A DNA stretch of 63,823 nucleotides from a virus. The stretch's first letter is position 1; the number at the start of each line of letters is the position of its first letter. The notes below the pieces were generated by a model, which saw nothing but the letters and a program-made list of their open reading frames with translations, was not told where the DNA came from and ran no database searches. This document shows, piece by piece, positions 50,143 through 57,775 of this stretch. Location: the IMG/VR virus record IMGVR_UViG_3300020034_000013, positions 1 to 63,823 of that record; one strand, written 5' to 3'. A program made the position numbers and the translations under genes.

Positions 50143-50686
50143 TGGACAACTCCATTACGATCTGCAGGGCTCTTTGATACGTGTGGACGCGCGTGTAGCA
50201 TGAAAATACCGCATCATCGGCATTCCACGGGCGGTCGAACAAGATGGCTCGACCCCGGGGATGGGCCGCGGCCCATGCTTTCACAGTGTGCAAGTTATCT
50301 TCGATGAGGATGTCTCCTCCGACAAGATGTTTCAGATGCGAAGGGCAATGGATCACGAAAGGAGACCACGGCTCAATCCACTCCTGTCGTTCGCTCGTCC
50401 AATACAGGGACGGCGTGGGGGCCGTGAGCGCGATGAAATCCGTCTCCTTCGCGAGCTCCCCTAAGAATTCATGAGCGCCCGAGTAAAGAGGAATCTGCTC
50501 GCAGAAACCCCGCTGCATCGAGAGCTCACGGAGGATATTCAGGCTCTCTGGATCGAGCACTTTTGAGAGATCCCAATCCGTGAACTCTTCGGGCGAGTAT
50601 AGGATGCCTCGCGTCTGCAGGAGGTTGCAAATATGTCCCACGTAGTCGGCGACGACCCCGTCTATATCGAGGAGCACGGTAATCAT
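50132..50686 (-). CDS. 5'(3')-deoxyribonucleotidase, HAD superfamily
   Basis: 184 aa. MITVLLDIDGVVADYVGHIC carries the HAD motif DIDGV, with ALTAPTPSLYWTSERQEWI and DILIEDNLHTVKAWAAAHPR as later motifs (NT5C-like). It would dephosphorylate dNMPs and shift nucleotide pools. ATG 50686 overlaps the metalloprotease-gene stop. Confidence 0.75.
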   Translation of the reverse strand: MITVLLDIDGVVADYVGHICNLLQTRGILYSPEEFTDWDLSKVLDPESLNILRELSMQRGFCEQIPLYSGAHEFLGELAKETDFIALTAPTPSLYWTSERQEWIEPWSPFVIHCPSHLKHLVGGDILIEDNLHTVKAWAAAHPRGRAILFDRPWNADDAVFSCYTRVHTYQRALQIVMELSNVA

Positions 50687-51063
50687 ACTGCCCCCGAAAC
50701 TTCCGCTGGCGCGATCGTGAGGATATTTAGATTGTTCGAGATAAAGTGCAAAATCCAGGGAGTAACGAGCCGGATAAGATCTTCCTCCCACTTGTCTTCG
50801 TATGGCTTCTTTATCCAACCTTCGATGTTAGGACCTACCCCCGATGCCTCCAAAAGATAATGGATGATCTCATGCAGGAGAGTGTCACGTTGGCGGTCAG
50901 CGGAGATATTGTCCCGCACCAAGATGCGGCCTTGTTCGATCTTCGCGATACCCTCCGGCACATTGCTGCCTGGTGAGGAGTCCGCTTCTTTCATTTCTTC
51001 CTCAGTGACAAGAAAGACGGAGATATTCTGTCCACAGATATCGAGATCTCGGAGATATCTCAT
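50683..51063 (-). CDS. zinc metallopeptidase-like protein, 126 aa
   Basis: HEIIH (residues 64-68, in TLLHEIIHYLLEASG) is the zincin signature, with a downstream Glu in KWEEDLIRLVTPW as possible third ligand. This small ImmA/IrrE- or WLM-like type is found in phages. Possible role: cleavage of a host regulator or processing; inference. Confidence 0.65.
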   Translation of the reverse strand: MRYLRDLDICGQNISVFLVTEEEMKEADSSPGSNVPEGIAKIEQGRILVRDNISADRQRDTLLHEIIHYLLEASGVGPNIEGWIKKPYEDKWEEDLIRLVTPWILHFISNNLNILTIAPAEVSGAV

Positions 51064-51341
51064 GTATCCTCTTCATCACGGCGAGCTTCTTCACGAGCGA
51101 CCGCATCCTCGAGGACATTAGCCAGGGTGCTGAGAACATGTCGCGCGTTGACATACGAAGCTGCCGCAAGTACTCCGAGGAGGCCCGTGAGAATGAAGTC
51201 ATCCCGGCCATGTGTCGCAACCCCGTGACCTAAGCAGAACATGCTGGCAAGGAGCGCCAACCAGAAGATCACACAGAGACGATCTCGGTGTTTGAGCGCC
51301 TCGTCATAGTCCCGAAGAACTTGCTCATCAGTTGGATGCAT
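51060..51341 (-). CDS. membrane protein with two helices, 93 aa
   Basis: RLCVIFWLALLASMFCLGHG and FILTGLLGVLAAASYVNARH are two membrane helices between charged ends (MHPTDEQVLRDYDEALKHRD; DAVAREEARRDEEDT). ATG 51341 chosen from several in-frame starts. Function unknown. Confidence 0.6.
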   Translation of the reverse strand: MHPTDEQVLRDYDEALKHRDRLCVIFWLALLASMFCLGHGVATHGRDDFILTGLLGVLAAASYVNARHVLSTLANVLEDAVAREEARRDEEDT

Positions 51342-51516
51342 CAGAATCTCCTTTGGTCGACCTAGGGGCGGCATCCTTTGCATAGTACCGATCTCCCCGC
51401 CTAACGATAAGCCCTTCACGGATGGCTCGAGCCAGCGCGTTGTCGAAGGTCTCGTCGTTTTCGTTGTAGTCTACGTCGCCCATGTTGGACAATAGGTTGG
51501 TAACTGTAATCTTCAT
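51328..51516 (-). CDS. hypothetical protein, 62 aa
   Basis: MKITVTNLLSNMGDVDYNEN, then NALARAIREGLIVRRGDRYY. Compact acidic-basic protein, overlapping the membrane-protein gene by 14 nt. No family recognised. Confidence 0.55.
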   Translation of the reverse strand: MKITVTNLLSNMGDVDYNENDETFDNALARAIREGLIVRRGDRYYAKDAAPRSTKGDSDASN

Positions 51517-51521
51517 GATGT

Positions 51522-52034
51522 CTAAGATGCCTCGACCTTGATAGTGGATTGCACAATACCTACAGAACCTCGGGTTCCGTCCAGACCTTCAGTCTGGGCC
51601 AGGATAAATAGGACACAGCACGCCGCATGTGCGAGATGAGGGAGTCCGGATTCCTGATCGTTACGCTCACCCCCCCGCCATGCCTCGTAGTGGCGCAATA
51701 ACGCGTCTTCATACCGTTCCGTAGAGACACCCTGCCAATTATTGCTACCGTACTTCTGGGCCCCGAAGGTGAGCACCTTGGCCGCGAGTCTGAGAGCCTT
51801 CCACGGGAGGAGCGACATGCGGTCCTTGCCCTGATCGTCCTTGCGAGGGGCGGCGGGTAGGACGGGACCCTCGGCATGAGCCTCTTCTGGCCAGCGAGGT
51901 GGTGGGGGGATAGCATCGCGAGGAGGCTCCACCCAATTGGGGGCAGGGCCTACCCTATGATTTCGACATGCCGTATCCCCGGGGAGCGTGGGGCTGGAAC
52001 AGCCCCATTTGCTACATAGGCCTAGATCGCTCAC
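51522..52034 (-). CDS. dATP/dGTP diphosphohydrolase-like protein (DUF5664 type)
   Basis: 170 aa. A zinc-ribbon-like N-terminus (CSKWGCSSPTLPGDTACRNH) and Pro-rich linker are followed by KDRMSLLPWKALRLAAKVLT, FGAQKYGSNNWQGVSTERYE and LPHLAHAACCVLF, the pattern of phage dNTP diphosphohydrolase N-domains. No PurZ-like gene is present, so a role in nucleotide pool control rather than base replacement is suggested. Confidence 0.7.
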   Translation of the reverse strand: MSDLGLCSKWGCSSPTLPGDTACRNHRVGPAPNWVEPPRDAIPPPPRWPEEAHAEGPVLPAAPRKDDQGKDRMSLLPWKALRLAAKVLTFGAQKYGSNNWQGVSTERYEDALLRHYEAWRGGERNDQESGLPHLAHAACCVLFILAQTEGLDGTRGSVGIVQSTIKVEAS

Positions 52035-52249
52035 GCTACCCTCGTCACTTTCGAGTAGTTCCCTGCGACACGTAGGACATACATCTTCTGACCCACGGGC
52101 ACAGCGTAGTCCGCGCGGGGGACACGCAACGGCAACACATCCCCTACGAGTGTCTCGCCCAAGGACATGTTAGACCGACCGGACATGCCGTATAGATGTC
52201 GCTTCAGCAGATCGAGCAGTTCGAGGGGTACATCCAGCGTTTCATTCAT
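52031..52249 (-). CDS. hypothetical protein, 72 aa
   Basis: MNETLDVPLELLDLLKRHLY, then SMSLGETLVGDVLPLRVPRA-like beta region ending VLRVAGNYSKVTRVA. ATG 52249 lies six bases after a -10 box; no ribosome site. Stop overlaps the next ATG. Confidence 0.6.
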   Translation of the reverse strand: MNETLDVPLELLDLLKRHLYGMSGRSNMSLGETLVGDVLPLRVPRADYAVPVGQKMYVLRVAGNYSKVTRVA

Positions 52250-52255
52250 AGGATG

Positions 52256-52284
52256 AAGATAATGCACGGATTGCATCTCGTCAA
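52256..52284 (-). promoter_or_regulatory. promoter, predicted leaderless start
   Basis: TTGACG, 17-nt spacer, TATCTT, six bases, ATG 52249. It follows a terminator, so it restarts transcription for the gene set down to about 49231. Confidence 0.7.
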
Positions 52285-52297
52285 GGCATGTAGGATG

Positions 52298-52324
52298 CAA
52301 AAAGCCCCTGGGTGACCGGGGCTG
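52298..52324 (-). terminator. leftward terminator
   Basis: Minus strand: AGCCCC-GGTCACCCA-GGGGCT followed by TTTTTGC. Separates the DUF6197 gene pair from the next operon. Confidence 0.85.
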
Positions 52325-52334
52325 GGGATACTTC

Positions 52335-52544
52335 TTAGGGGAACTTCTTTTCGGCCCTCTTGCGGGCTTCATAGGCATCGAGTAGTGACTCTACTCTATC
52401 GTCTACATGTACTACCTTGGCGTCATGGTCATCCTCAGCTATTGCAAGTCGGAACCGCCAGACCCAACTATCTCCCACTTCGTTGCGACCCCCCGGGCTG
52501 TAATGCGTGACGAACTCTTCGGCGAGTGAGCGAAGCGCGCTCAT
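52335..52544 (-). CDS. hypothetical protein, 69 aa
   Basis: MSALRSLAEEFVTHYSPGGR, then VWRFRLAIAEDDHDAKVVHV and a charged tail. ATG 52544 overlaps the upstream stop. Followed by the terminator. Confidence 0.6.
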   Translation of the reverse strand: MSALRSLAEEFVTHYSPGGRNEVGDSWVWRFRLAIAEDDHDAKVVHVDDRVESLLDAYEARKRAEKKFP

Positions 52545-52888
52545 GACCCCTCCCATGTGGCGATCGCCTCGTCCAGGACCGCTAGGATTTCTGCATGAGT
52601 TCGATTCTCTTCATCATTGAAACTAGGAAGAGCGCCCCCGTAGTTTTCGTCTCCGTGGTAGTCGAGCGCCGGCGCGAATCGGCGATCCGTCGTGTCCGGG
52701 TACTGCTCCTCCAGGTAAAGCCCAAGCTGCTGGAACTCCAGAATAGTGCAAGCCCACCCTAATGCGCATGCGCGGGTGCCGCATTTCCCATCAGAAAAGC
52801 CCGCGTCAGCCCACCGTCTCATGTCGAACCGATCTTCCGGCACCGTGTCCAGGAAGTCCGCGAGGATGAGAAGTCGTTCTTTGTTCAC
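52541..52888 (-). CDS. DUF6197-like protein, 115 aa
   Basis: MNKERLLILADFLDTVPEDR, CGTRACALGWACTILEFQQL and SFNDEENRTHAEILAVLDEA match the phage DUF6197 pattern (CALGA...; ND...T..E.LAVLDEA). A relative lies at 57965. GTG 52888 is six bases after a -10 box (leaderless prediction). Function unknown. Confidence 0.65.
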   Translation of the reverse strand: MNKERLLILADFLDTVPEDRFDMRRWADAGFSDGKCGTRACALGWACTILEFQQLGLYLEEQYPDTTDRRFAPALDYHGDENYGGALPSFNDEENRTHAEILAVLDEAIATWEGS

Positions 52889-52894
52889 GGTCCC

Positions 52895-52922
52895 ATAATA
52901 ATCCTTACGATTCGAGTGTCAA
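52895..52922 (-). promoter_or_regulatory. promoter, predicted leaderless GTG start
   Basis: TTGACA, 16-nt spacer, TATTAT, six bases, GTG 52888. The -35 lies within the HNH gene's last codons. Confidence 0.7.
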
Positions 52923-53732
52923 GAGTCTCTCCTGGAATTCTTCAAAGGTCTCGATACTCCGGCCCGTCCTTGCGCACCACTCGGCAAGAGACTTGTTGCT
53001 TTTCGAGCTGTTGCAGGACTTACATGCAGGCGCGATATTGGAGCCGATGTCACCCGGGCACATAGGATCTGTAATCGCTACGACATGGTCCCGGGTTAGC
53101 CTCACGCCCGGCTGAGGTTCTATGCAGTAGGCGCAGAGATATCCATACGCCTCGCAGATAGCCGCGAAGTCGTATTTCTCCTTGTGCAGACCTGCAAGAA
53201 GGGCTCTTCGCGCGTGCGCATAATCTTTGCAGCGTGTCTTGTTGGCTCTTCGCCAGGCCGACTGCCGGGCTGCGATCTGCTCAGAGTTCTCCTTGCGGTA
53301 GGCCGCGATCTTTTCGGAGTTCTCCTTGCGGTAGACCGCATTCTGAGTTGCGATCTTCTCAGCGTTCTCCTTGCGGTAGGCCGCGATCTTTTCGGAGTTC
53401 TCCTTGCGGTAGACCGCATTCTGAGTTGCGATCTTCTCAGCGTTCTCCTTGCGGTAGGCCGACTGCCGGGCTGCGGTCTGCTCGGCGTTCTTCTTGTAAT
53501 AGGCCGACTGCCGGGCTGCGATCTTCTCAGCGTTCTCCTTGTAATAGGCCGCGATCTTTTCGGAGTTCTCCTTGCGGTAGACCGCATTCTGAGTTGCGAT
53601 CTTCTCAGCGTTCTCCTTGCGGTAGGCCGCGATCTTTTCGGAGTTCTCCTTGTAGTAGACCGCTTTGTAACACTTCCGACATAGACCTTTTGCGCAGTGC
53701 TTTGCGTCTACGCACCCGCACGTCAAGTCCAC
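52905..53732 (-). CDS. HNH endonuclease with long YRKEN repeat region
   Basis: 275 aa. Cys-rich head (CGCVDAKHCAKGLCRKCYK), then repeats of [YV]-[YR]-K-E-N-[AS]-E-K-I-A over residues about 25-155, then the HNH domain: CAYC, LTRDHVVAI, NIAPACKSCNSSKSN. Resembles NUMOD/group I intron-like homing nucleases with DNA-binding repeats. The repeats are near-identical in DNA, so copy number may vary between isolates. Overlaps the polymerase gene by 10 nt; no intron seen. Confidence 0.75.
   Translation of the reverse strand: MDLTCGCVDAKHCAKGLCRKCYKAVYYKENSEKIAAYRKENAEKIATQNAVYRKENSEKIAAYYKENAEKIAARQSAYYKKNAEQTAARQSAYRKENAEKIATQNAVYRKENSEKIAAYRKENAEKIATQNAVYRKENSEKIAAYRKENSEQIAARQSAWRRANKTRCKDYAHARRALLAGLHKEKYDFAAICEAYGYLCAYCIEPQPGVRLTRDHVVAITDPMCPGDIGSNIAPACKSCNSSKSNKSLAEWCARTGRSIETFEEFQERLLTLES
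53272..53664 (-). repeat. tandem repeat inside the HNH gene
   Basis: Repeating units of 42-66 nt encoding [YR]-K-E-N-[AS]-E-K-I-A-x(2-5). TCAGCGTTCTCCTTG- and TTTTCGGAGTTCTCCTTG-type blocks recur many times. It is protein-coding, not a CRISPR array (no unique spacers). Confidence 0.8.
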
Positions 53733-55705
53733 GGCACCAACCGCCCTTCAGAGTCATGTACCGGTTTGGCTCCTTTAGCCCATCTGTTCATCAGGAGGAC
53801 TTCGATGTCCTCGAAGGGGCAATCCGGCACAAACTCATTAGCGCCTTCCGCCATCAGCCGGCTGAGACGCATCGCTGCATCGTGAGCCCCGGGTCCCAGG
53901 CGTGTCTCCAGGATGAACTCGTCATGCACGATGTTGACGATGCGAGAGCCAAACAGAGGGCTCCTCTTGTCGACGTAGCACTCCTTGGAGATGCACCAAC
54001 CCGTCCGCTTCATGCAATCGGAGCCCGGAGCTTGGAACCAAGTATTGCACCAGCTCGTATAGTTGAGACCTCCGCGCCGCCTTTTCGATCGTGGGAGCAT
54101 CACGATACCCTCCCCGTCTTTGCACTCTTTGGCGGCCATATCGAACCATTTCTGCATCTCCGGGAACGTTTTCTTCCACACAGCTCGGAAATATTGGATG
54201 GTTTTGATGTCGAGTTCGATTCCGGCATTGCGGAGGTAGATCTTGAACTTCTTGTCCCCCATCCCTCCGGGCAAGCCGAAGTTGAAGACTTTGGCGATCT
54301 TCCGAGGCATCCAGCTTTTATCCTTCGCACACTCCAGGGCCTCTTCGTAGGTGATGCTCTCAAGTTGCGCGGCGAACGCCGTGTGGGGGTCGATGCCATC
54401 GTTGATCATCTCTCCCAGCTTTGACTCCCCGAACATGTCGAACGAACTCTGGGCGTGCGTGTGCAATTCGAGAGCAGGCCAGTCACCCTGGATGAAGCAC
54501 CACCCCTCGCGAGGGACGAAAGACTCTCGGATACTGAGCTCATCGTCGTCGGTCTCGATCGTCATGCTTCTCAGATTCTGTACATTCGGTTTACTCGACG
54601 TGTCTCGTCCAGTGGCGGCCAGATCGAATCTGCTTTGCACCGGCGTCACGGTGCCCGCGAGTAGCATCGGGATGTCTTTTTGCAGGATGTTCCCGTAGGA
54701 GGTCAGGAGGGCATAGTCCGCCATCGCGGGATCTTCCGAGGCCTCGCAGGCGTCGGCGTCGAGTACGACGTTGCCCTTTTCCGTAAGACGCACAGGTATG
54801 CCAGCTCTGTAGCACACGCTCTTCATGTGCGCAGCCGCTGCCTTGATATCTCGGGAGCCGTCAGGGCGTACGATGCCTGCCTGTATGAGCCGAGTTTGCA
54901 CCGTACCGTGTGCCTTGACAGTGGCTTGTCGGAGCTTCTCTACGCCTTCCGGTGATGTCCGGAGCCCCCATGCGGACATCAAGTGATGCCAGAACCCCGA
55001 ACGCGCTTGCTCGAACTGGTTCTCCAGAAAAGCTTTGTGGACTTCCTGCGTTTCATAGATCTCGAGCGTCACGACCGCATCTTCCACCGCGTAGTCGATA
55101 ACTCGTTGTGGGTCGGAGGCGATCATTCCTTTGAGGTTGGCGAGAGCGAACTTTTTTTCCTTGTTCTTTGGATCAAGTCGGACTCGTGTCTCGGCGCGAG
55201 CGAGATCGGCTTTGGACCTCTCTTGGAAGTCTCTGGCGTGCGCGACCCACCGGTCTAAGGGTACGTCCCGGAACTCGGCGTAGAACATGCGCCAATCGTC
55301 CTTCACCAGCGAGCGGGATGTGAACCTCTTGGCGAGATCGTAGAGGGAATACTTGGGTTTTACCCACTTGCCACCCTCCGGCCAACCTGCGAAGAGCCCT
55401 GCGGCGATGTCCAAAAGCTGCGCTCGGATCTTGGTGTCCGTTACACGGTCCGCATCGTAGGCCTCGAAGACAAGAGGAAGGAGATCGGGGTACTCTTCAC
55501 AGATGCAACCGAAATCGAACGCGATGTTCTGGCCAACGAAGGATATCCCCGGATCGAGGAGCCATGTCTTCATGACATCGCGGACACCCGTGTGGTGCAC
55601 GATGTTGCCAGGCTCTCCCAGGGATGCAAACGTCATGCAAGTCACGGGCGGAGCGAGGAGACCTGGTCGGATGATGGCTGTTTCGAGGTCGAAGGAGACA
55701 ATCAT
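53723..55705 (-). CDS. polA: DNA polymerase, family A, with 3'-5' exonuclease
   Basis: 660 aa. Exonuclease motifs SFDLETA (4-10), GQNIAFDF (58-65) and YAVEDAVVT (205-213). Polymerase: TGRDTSSKPNVQNL (365-378), motif A GDWPALELH (407-415), motif B RKIAKVFNFGLPGGMG (468-483), motif C VHDEF (593-597). Motif A departs from the usual DYSQIELR in several places but keeps the metal Asp. GGAGG precedes ATG 55705. Replicates the phage genome. Confidence 0.92.
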   Translation of the reverse strand: MIVSFDLETAIIRPGLLAPPVTCMTFASLGEPGNIVHHTGVRDVMKTWLLDPGISFVGQNIAFDFGCICEEYPDLLPLVFEAYDADRVTDTKIRAQLLDIAAGLFAGWPEGGKWVKPKYSLYDLAKRFTSRSLVKDDWRMFYAEFRDVPLDRWVAHARDFQERSKADLARAETRVRLDPKNKEKKFALANLKGMIASDPQRVIDYAVEDAVVTLEIYETQEVHKAFLENQFEQARSGFWHHLMSAWGLRTSPEGVEKLRQATVKAHGTVQTRLIQAGIVRPDGSRDIKAAAAHMKSVCYRAGIPVRLTEKGNVVLDADACEASEDPAMADYALLTSYGNILQKDIPMLLAGTVTPVQSRFDLAATGRDTSSKPNVQNLRSMTIETDDDELSIRESFVPREGWCFIQGDWPALELHTHAQSSFDMFGESKLGEMINDGIDPHTAFAAQLESITYEEALECAKDKSWMPRKIAKVFNFGLPGGMGDKKFKIYLRNAGIELDIKTIQYFRAVWKKTFPEMQKWFDMAAKECKDGEGIVMLPRSKRRRGGLNYTSWCNTWFQAPGSDCMKRTGWCISKECYVDKRSPLFGSRIVNIVHDEFILETRLGPGAHDAAMRLSRLMAEGANEFVPDCPFEDIEVLLMNRWAKGAKPVHDSEGRLVPWT

Positions 55706-55731
55706 AGGGGGTTCCTCCGAAGTTTCTGTGT

Positions 55732-55893
55732 TTAGCTTTTTAGGGCCTGTTGCAAAAAAAGATAAAGCGAGACGGCTTCTTCACGATTCAAGTGGGCCGC
55801 CATGCTGCCGTTGGCATCCTTCAGGAGGACATCCACTCGGCCATCGCCGAGGCTCTTCACGTCGAACTTCATACCATTGGTAGCTTGTTTCAT
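55732..55893 (-). CDS. hypothetical protein, 53 aa
   Basis: MKQATNGMKFDVKSLGDGRV then NREEAVSLYLFLQQALKS; small beta-beta-alpha protein. ATG 55893 overlaps the upstream stop. Confidence 0.6.
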   Translation of the reverse strand: MKQATNGMKFDVKSLGDGRVDVLLKDANGSMAAHLNREEAVSLYLFLQQALKS

Positions 55894-56375
55894 GCTGCCT
55901 TCTGTTGCTCTTTGCGTTGGTCCATGTGCCGCTCCCTTTTCTTTGCCAGGATCCGTTCCTTGTGTTTTGCGTAGTAGGCCTTGTTGTCCGCTAAACGGGC
56001 CACTTTCTGCTCGGGAGTTCGCTCCCTTTTTCCTAGCCTCCGATCGTTGTTTCGCTTGAGGACCTTCTCTCGGTTGGCGTAGTAGTACTTGCGCCATGAT
56101 GCGCGAGCAAGCGCCTTCTGCTCTTTTGTTCGCTCCTCCCACCAATTCACGTGGAGAGCGCGGTACGTCACGGGATTCTTGGAGCGACATAGTCGAAGGT
56201 ATTCGCGGCAGTGTTCCCTGTGCTCCGATCTCCACTCTTTAGCCTGGAGCAACTTCTTCTGCCAGAGACGATAAAGAACAGCCTCCGTAGACCGGCCGGC
56301 TAGATGCCTTATCTCCGTGGAGGACCGTTCCGCAAATTCCTCTAGGACTCCTTGCTCGAGATCAATCCACGCCAT
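55890..56375 (-). CDS. DNA-binding-like protein with YANREK repeats, 161 aa
   Basis: Lys/Arg/Glu-rich, with KYYYANREKVLKRNNDRR and NKAYYAKHKERILAKKRERH, similar in style to the repeats of the HNH protein but lacking an HNH domain. First part (STEIRHLAGRSTEAVLYRLW) may be helix-turn-helix. Perhaps a DNA-binding remnant or partner of the HNH nuclease. Confidence 0.55.
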   Translation of the reverse strand: MAWIDLEQGVLEEFAERSSTEIRHLAGRSTEAVLYRLWQKKLLQAKEWRSEHREHCREYLRLCRSKNPVTYRALHVNWWEERTKEQKALARASWRKYYYANREKVLKRNNDRRLGKRERTPEQKVARLADNKAYYAKHKERILAKKRERHMDQRKEQQKAA

Positions 56376-56439
56376 CGTCCGGTCCCTCTATGTAGAGCAG
56401 GATAAGCACGAGAATGATGAAGTACAAGAGTCTTTTCAC
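56362..56439 (-). CDS. tiny membrane protein, 25 aa
   Basis: GTG 56439 overlaps the upstream stop (GTGA); product MKRLLYFIILVLILLYIEGP then DDGVD is a single hydrophobic helix with an acidic tail. Overlaps the next start by 14 nt. Function unknown. Confidence 0.45.
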   Translation of the reverse strand: MKRLLYFIILVLILLYIEGPDDGVD

Positions 56440-56666
56440 GGCTTATCTCCAGTTCTCTTGAGGTACTTCAGCCTTATCTCCCTAAGTCTTGCGTCACGCC
56501 ACTCTGACAGGGTCTTTTGCGCCGGATCGTTGGCGGCGTATGAAAGAGCCACATTGCCCCAGGAGAAGTTCACACTCTGGACTTCACGTTCCTCGGGAGT
56601 CATGGGCGGGAGGGTCTTGGCCCACGCGATGAGCTCTTCATAGGTCATGTCGCTGGGCATGCTCAT
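56436..56666 (-). CDS. conserved-type small phage protein, 76 aa
   Basis: MTYEELIAWAKTLPPMTPEE with SVNFSWGNVALSYAANDPAQ, a pattern I have seen in small phage proteins (PMT.EE...Q...FA.GN...); function unknown. ATG 56666 overlaps the upstream stop. Confidence 0.6.
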   Translation of the reverse strand: MSMPSDMTYEELIAWAKTLPPMTPEEREVQSVNFSWGNVALSYAANDPAQKTLSEWRDARLREIRLKYLKRTGDKP

Positions 56667-56842
56667 GTCATATCCTCGCGCACCGGACAACACCCAGGGC
56701 AGAACCAACCCACCCATTCATCAGGATCATCTTCTGCGTAGCCATCCACGATGCAATCCTCACACACGAACTCATCACATTCTCCGCATCTCACGGTCCA
56801 ATCCGCATCGATATCTTCAGTGCATGCAACACAGCAGTTCAC
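56663..56842 (-). CDS. RING/PHD-like cysteine-rich mini-protein, 59 aa
   Basis: GTG 56842 overlaps the previous stop (GTGA). NCCVACTED, VRCGECDEFVCEDC, WFCPGCCPV give cysteine pairs spaced like a RING or PHD finger. It could bind nucleic acid or protein; no function shown. Confidence 0.55.
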   Translation of the reverse strand: MNCCVACTEDIDADWTVRCGECDEFVCEDCIVDGYAEDDPDEWVGWFCPGCCPVREDMT

Positions 56843-57051
56843 GGTGCACCCTCCTCTTCGAGATAGCGAGCTGAATGGAAGAAGAACCCATGCCGGAGGA
56901 TTCGGATGCATTCAGATAGCATCTCCTCGTGGCCCTTCGCTCTACCAAGTTCAAAGGCCTTGATCAAATCCTCTCCGTACTCGACGGCTTTGAATCGGTC
57001 TTTGTCCACCTTGTCTTCAAGCGTTTCCCCGCCTTCTCCGAAATTATCCAC
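56839..57051 (-). CDS. hypothetical protein, 70 aa
   Basis: GTG 57051, preceded by GAGGA, gives VDNFGEGGETLEDKVDKDRF, then AKGHEEMLSECIRILRHGFF. Mostly helical. Overlaps the upstream gene by eight bases. Confidence 0.5.
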   Translation of the reverse strand: MDNFGEGGETLEDKVDKDRFKAVEYGEDLIKAFELGRAKGHEEMLSECIRILRHGFFFHSARYLEEEGAP

Positions 57052-57337
57052 GATCTTTATCCTCCTCGAGATACCCCGCGATGCATTTCGCGCACGCCTT
57101 GAAAGTCCCGATACAATCGCACTCGATGACCCACCGTGCCACGCCTTTGGTGGCGATCGCCCGTACACAATGGAGATCGTAGCCCTCAGTCTCCCAGACC
57201 ATGTACCTCCCATACGCGTCCGAAACGCCTACCGGAGGGGTCTTGGAGAGTTTTTCCGCCAGCACCAAGGCCATGTCCACCGTCGCACGAGTCTCATAGC
57301 GACTGAAATCTAATAGCCGGCTTACGCGGTATCTCAC
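57044..57337 (-). CDS. hypothetical protein, 97 aa
   Basis: MRYRVSRLLDFSRYETRATV, DLHCVRAIATKGVARWVIEC and a closing CxxC-type cluster (CKACAKC-like). GTG 57337 overlaps the upstream stop. No family recognised. Confidence 0.55.
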   Translation of the reverse strand: MRYRVSRLLDFSRYETRATVDMALVLAEKLSKTPPVGVSDAYGRYMVWETEGYDLHCVRAIATKGVARWVIECDCIGTFKACAKCIAGYLEEDKDRG

Positions 57338-57507
57338 GGCTTGAGTCCTAGTTTTAGGTAGAGAGTGTCCTCTAGTTTCGCGAGGCGCTCCTGAAGTTCA
57401 TTGCATCGCTGCCGCACTTCTTCCAGACGATCCGTCGGCTCAGGCTTCTCCAGCTGTGACGTTGCGGGATTGAGCCAGGCTGTCGTGTTCACACTGAGTC
57501 TTTTCAT
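57334..57507 (-). CDS. coiled-coil protein, 57 aa
   Basis: AAGGAG before ATG 57507; product MKRLSVNTTAWLNPATSQLE then RCNELQERLAKLEDTLYLKL. Its first 68 nt overlap the end of the gene at 57440 in another frame. Confidence 0.5.
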   Translation of the reverse strand: MKRLSVNTTAWLNPATSQLEKPEPTDRLEEVRQRCNELQERLAKLEDTLYLKLGLKP

Positions 57508-57775
57508 TATGCTCTCCTTGAGTCTGCTGCGATGTATCTTCGAAAAGCTCAGCGGCTGCATGCTCTGCCATCTCGCGCGTGACATCGCTGTTCTCAATGA
57601 CGGCGTTTCCGTAGGCCCAGTCCGCAACCTCCTCACATGTGAGACGGGTAGATAATTTTCCCTCGGCCTGGAGTTGCTGCGCCTTGCGTTTCAACTTGTC
57701 GTACCGATCCTTTAAGTCTCCAGTGCGGCTCACGGCGTCGTCACACTCACGCCAGCAATCCCCATCACGAGCCAC
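57440..57775 (-). CDS. hypothetical protein, 111 aa
   Basis: GTG 57775, MARDGDCWRECDDAVSRTGD, LKDRYDKLKRKAQQLQAEGK, then an acidic C-terminus (SLAQSRNVTAGEA). A helical core is likely. No strong ribosome site. A 30-codon hydrophobic ORF (57730-57822) overlaps its start and is uncertain. Confidence 0.5.
   Translation of the reverse strand: MARDGDCWRECDDAVSRTGDLKDRYDKLKRKAQQLQAEGKLSTRLTCEEVADWAYGNAVIENSDVTREMAEHAAAELFEDTSQQTQGEHNEKTQCEHDSLAQSRNVTAGEA

Noticed and set aside
50132-51063. PurZ/MazZ-type base replacement
   Set aside because: No adenylosuccinate synthetase-like PurZ seen; DUF5664-like proteins occur widely without Z-DNA.
53272-53664. CRISPR-like repeat array
   Set aside because: Repeats are in frame, code for a coiled region leading into HNH, and there are no unique spacers or cas genes nearby. 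The Cas4-like nuclease is far away and typical of phage recombination.
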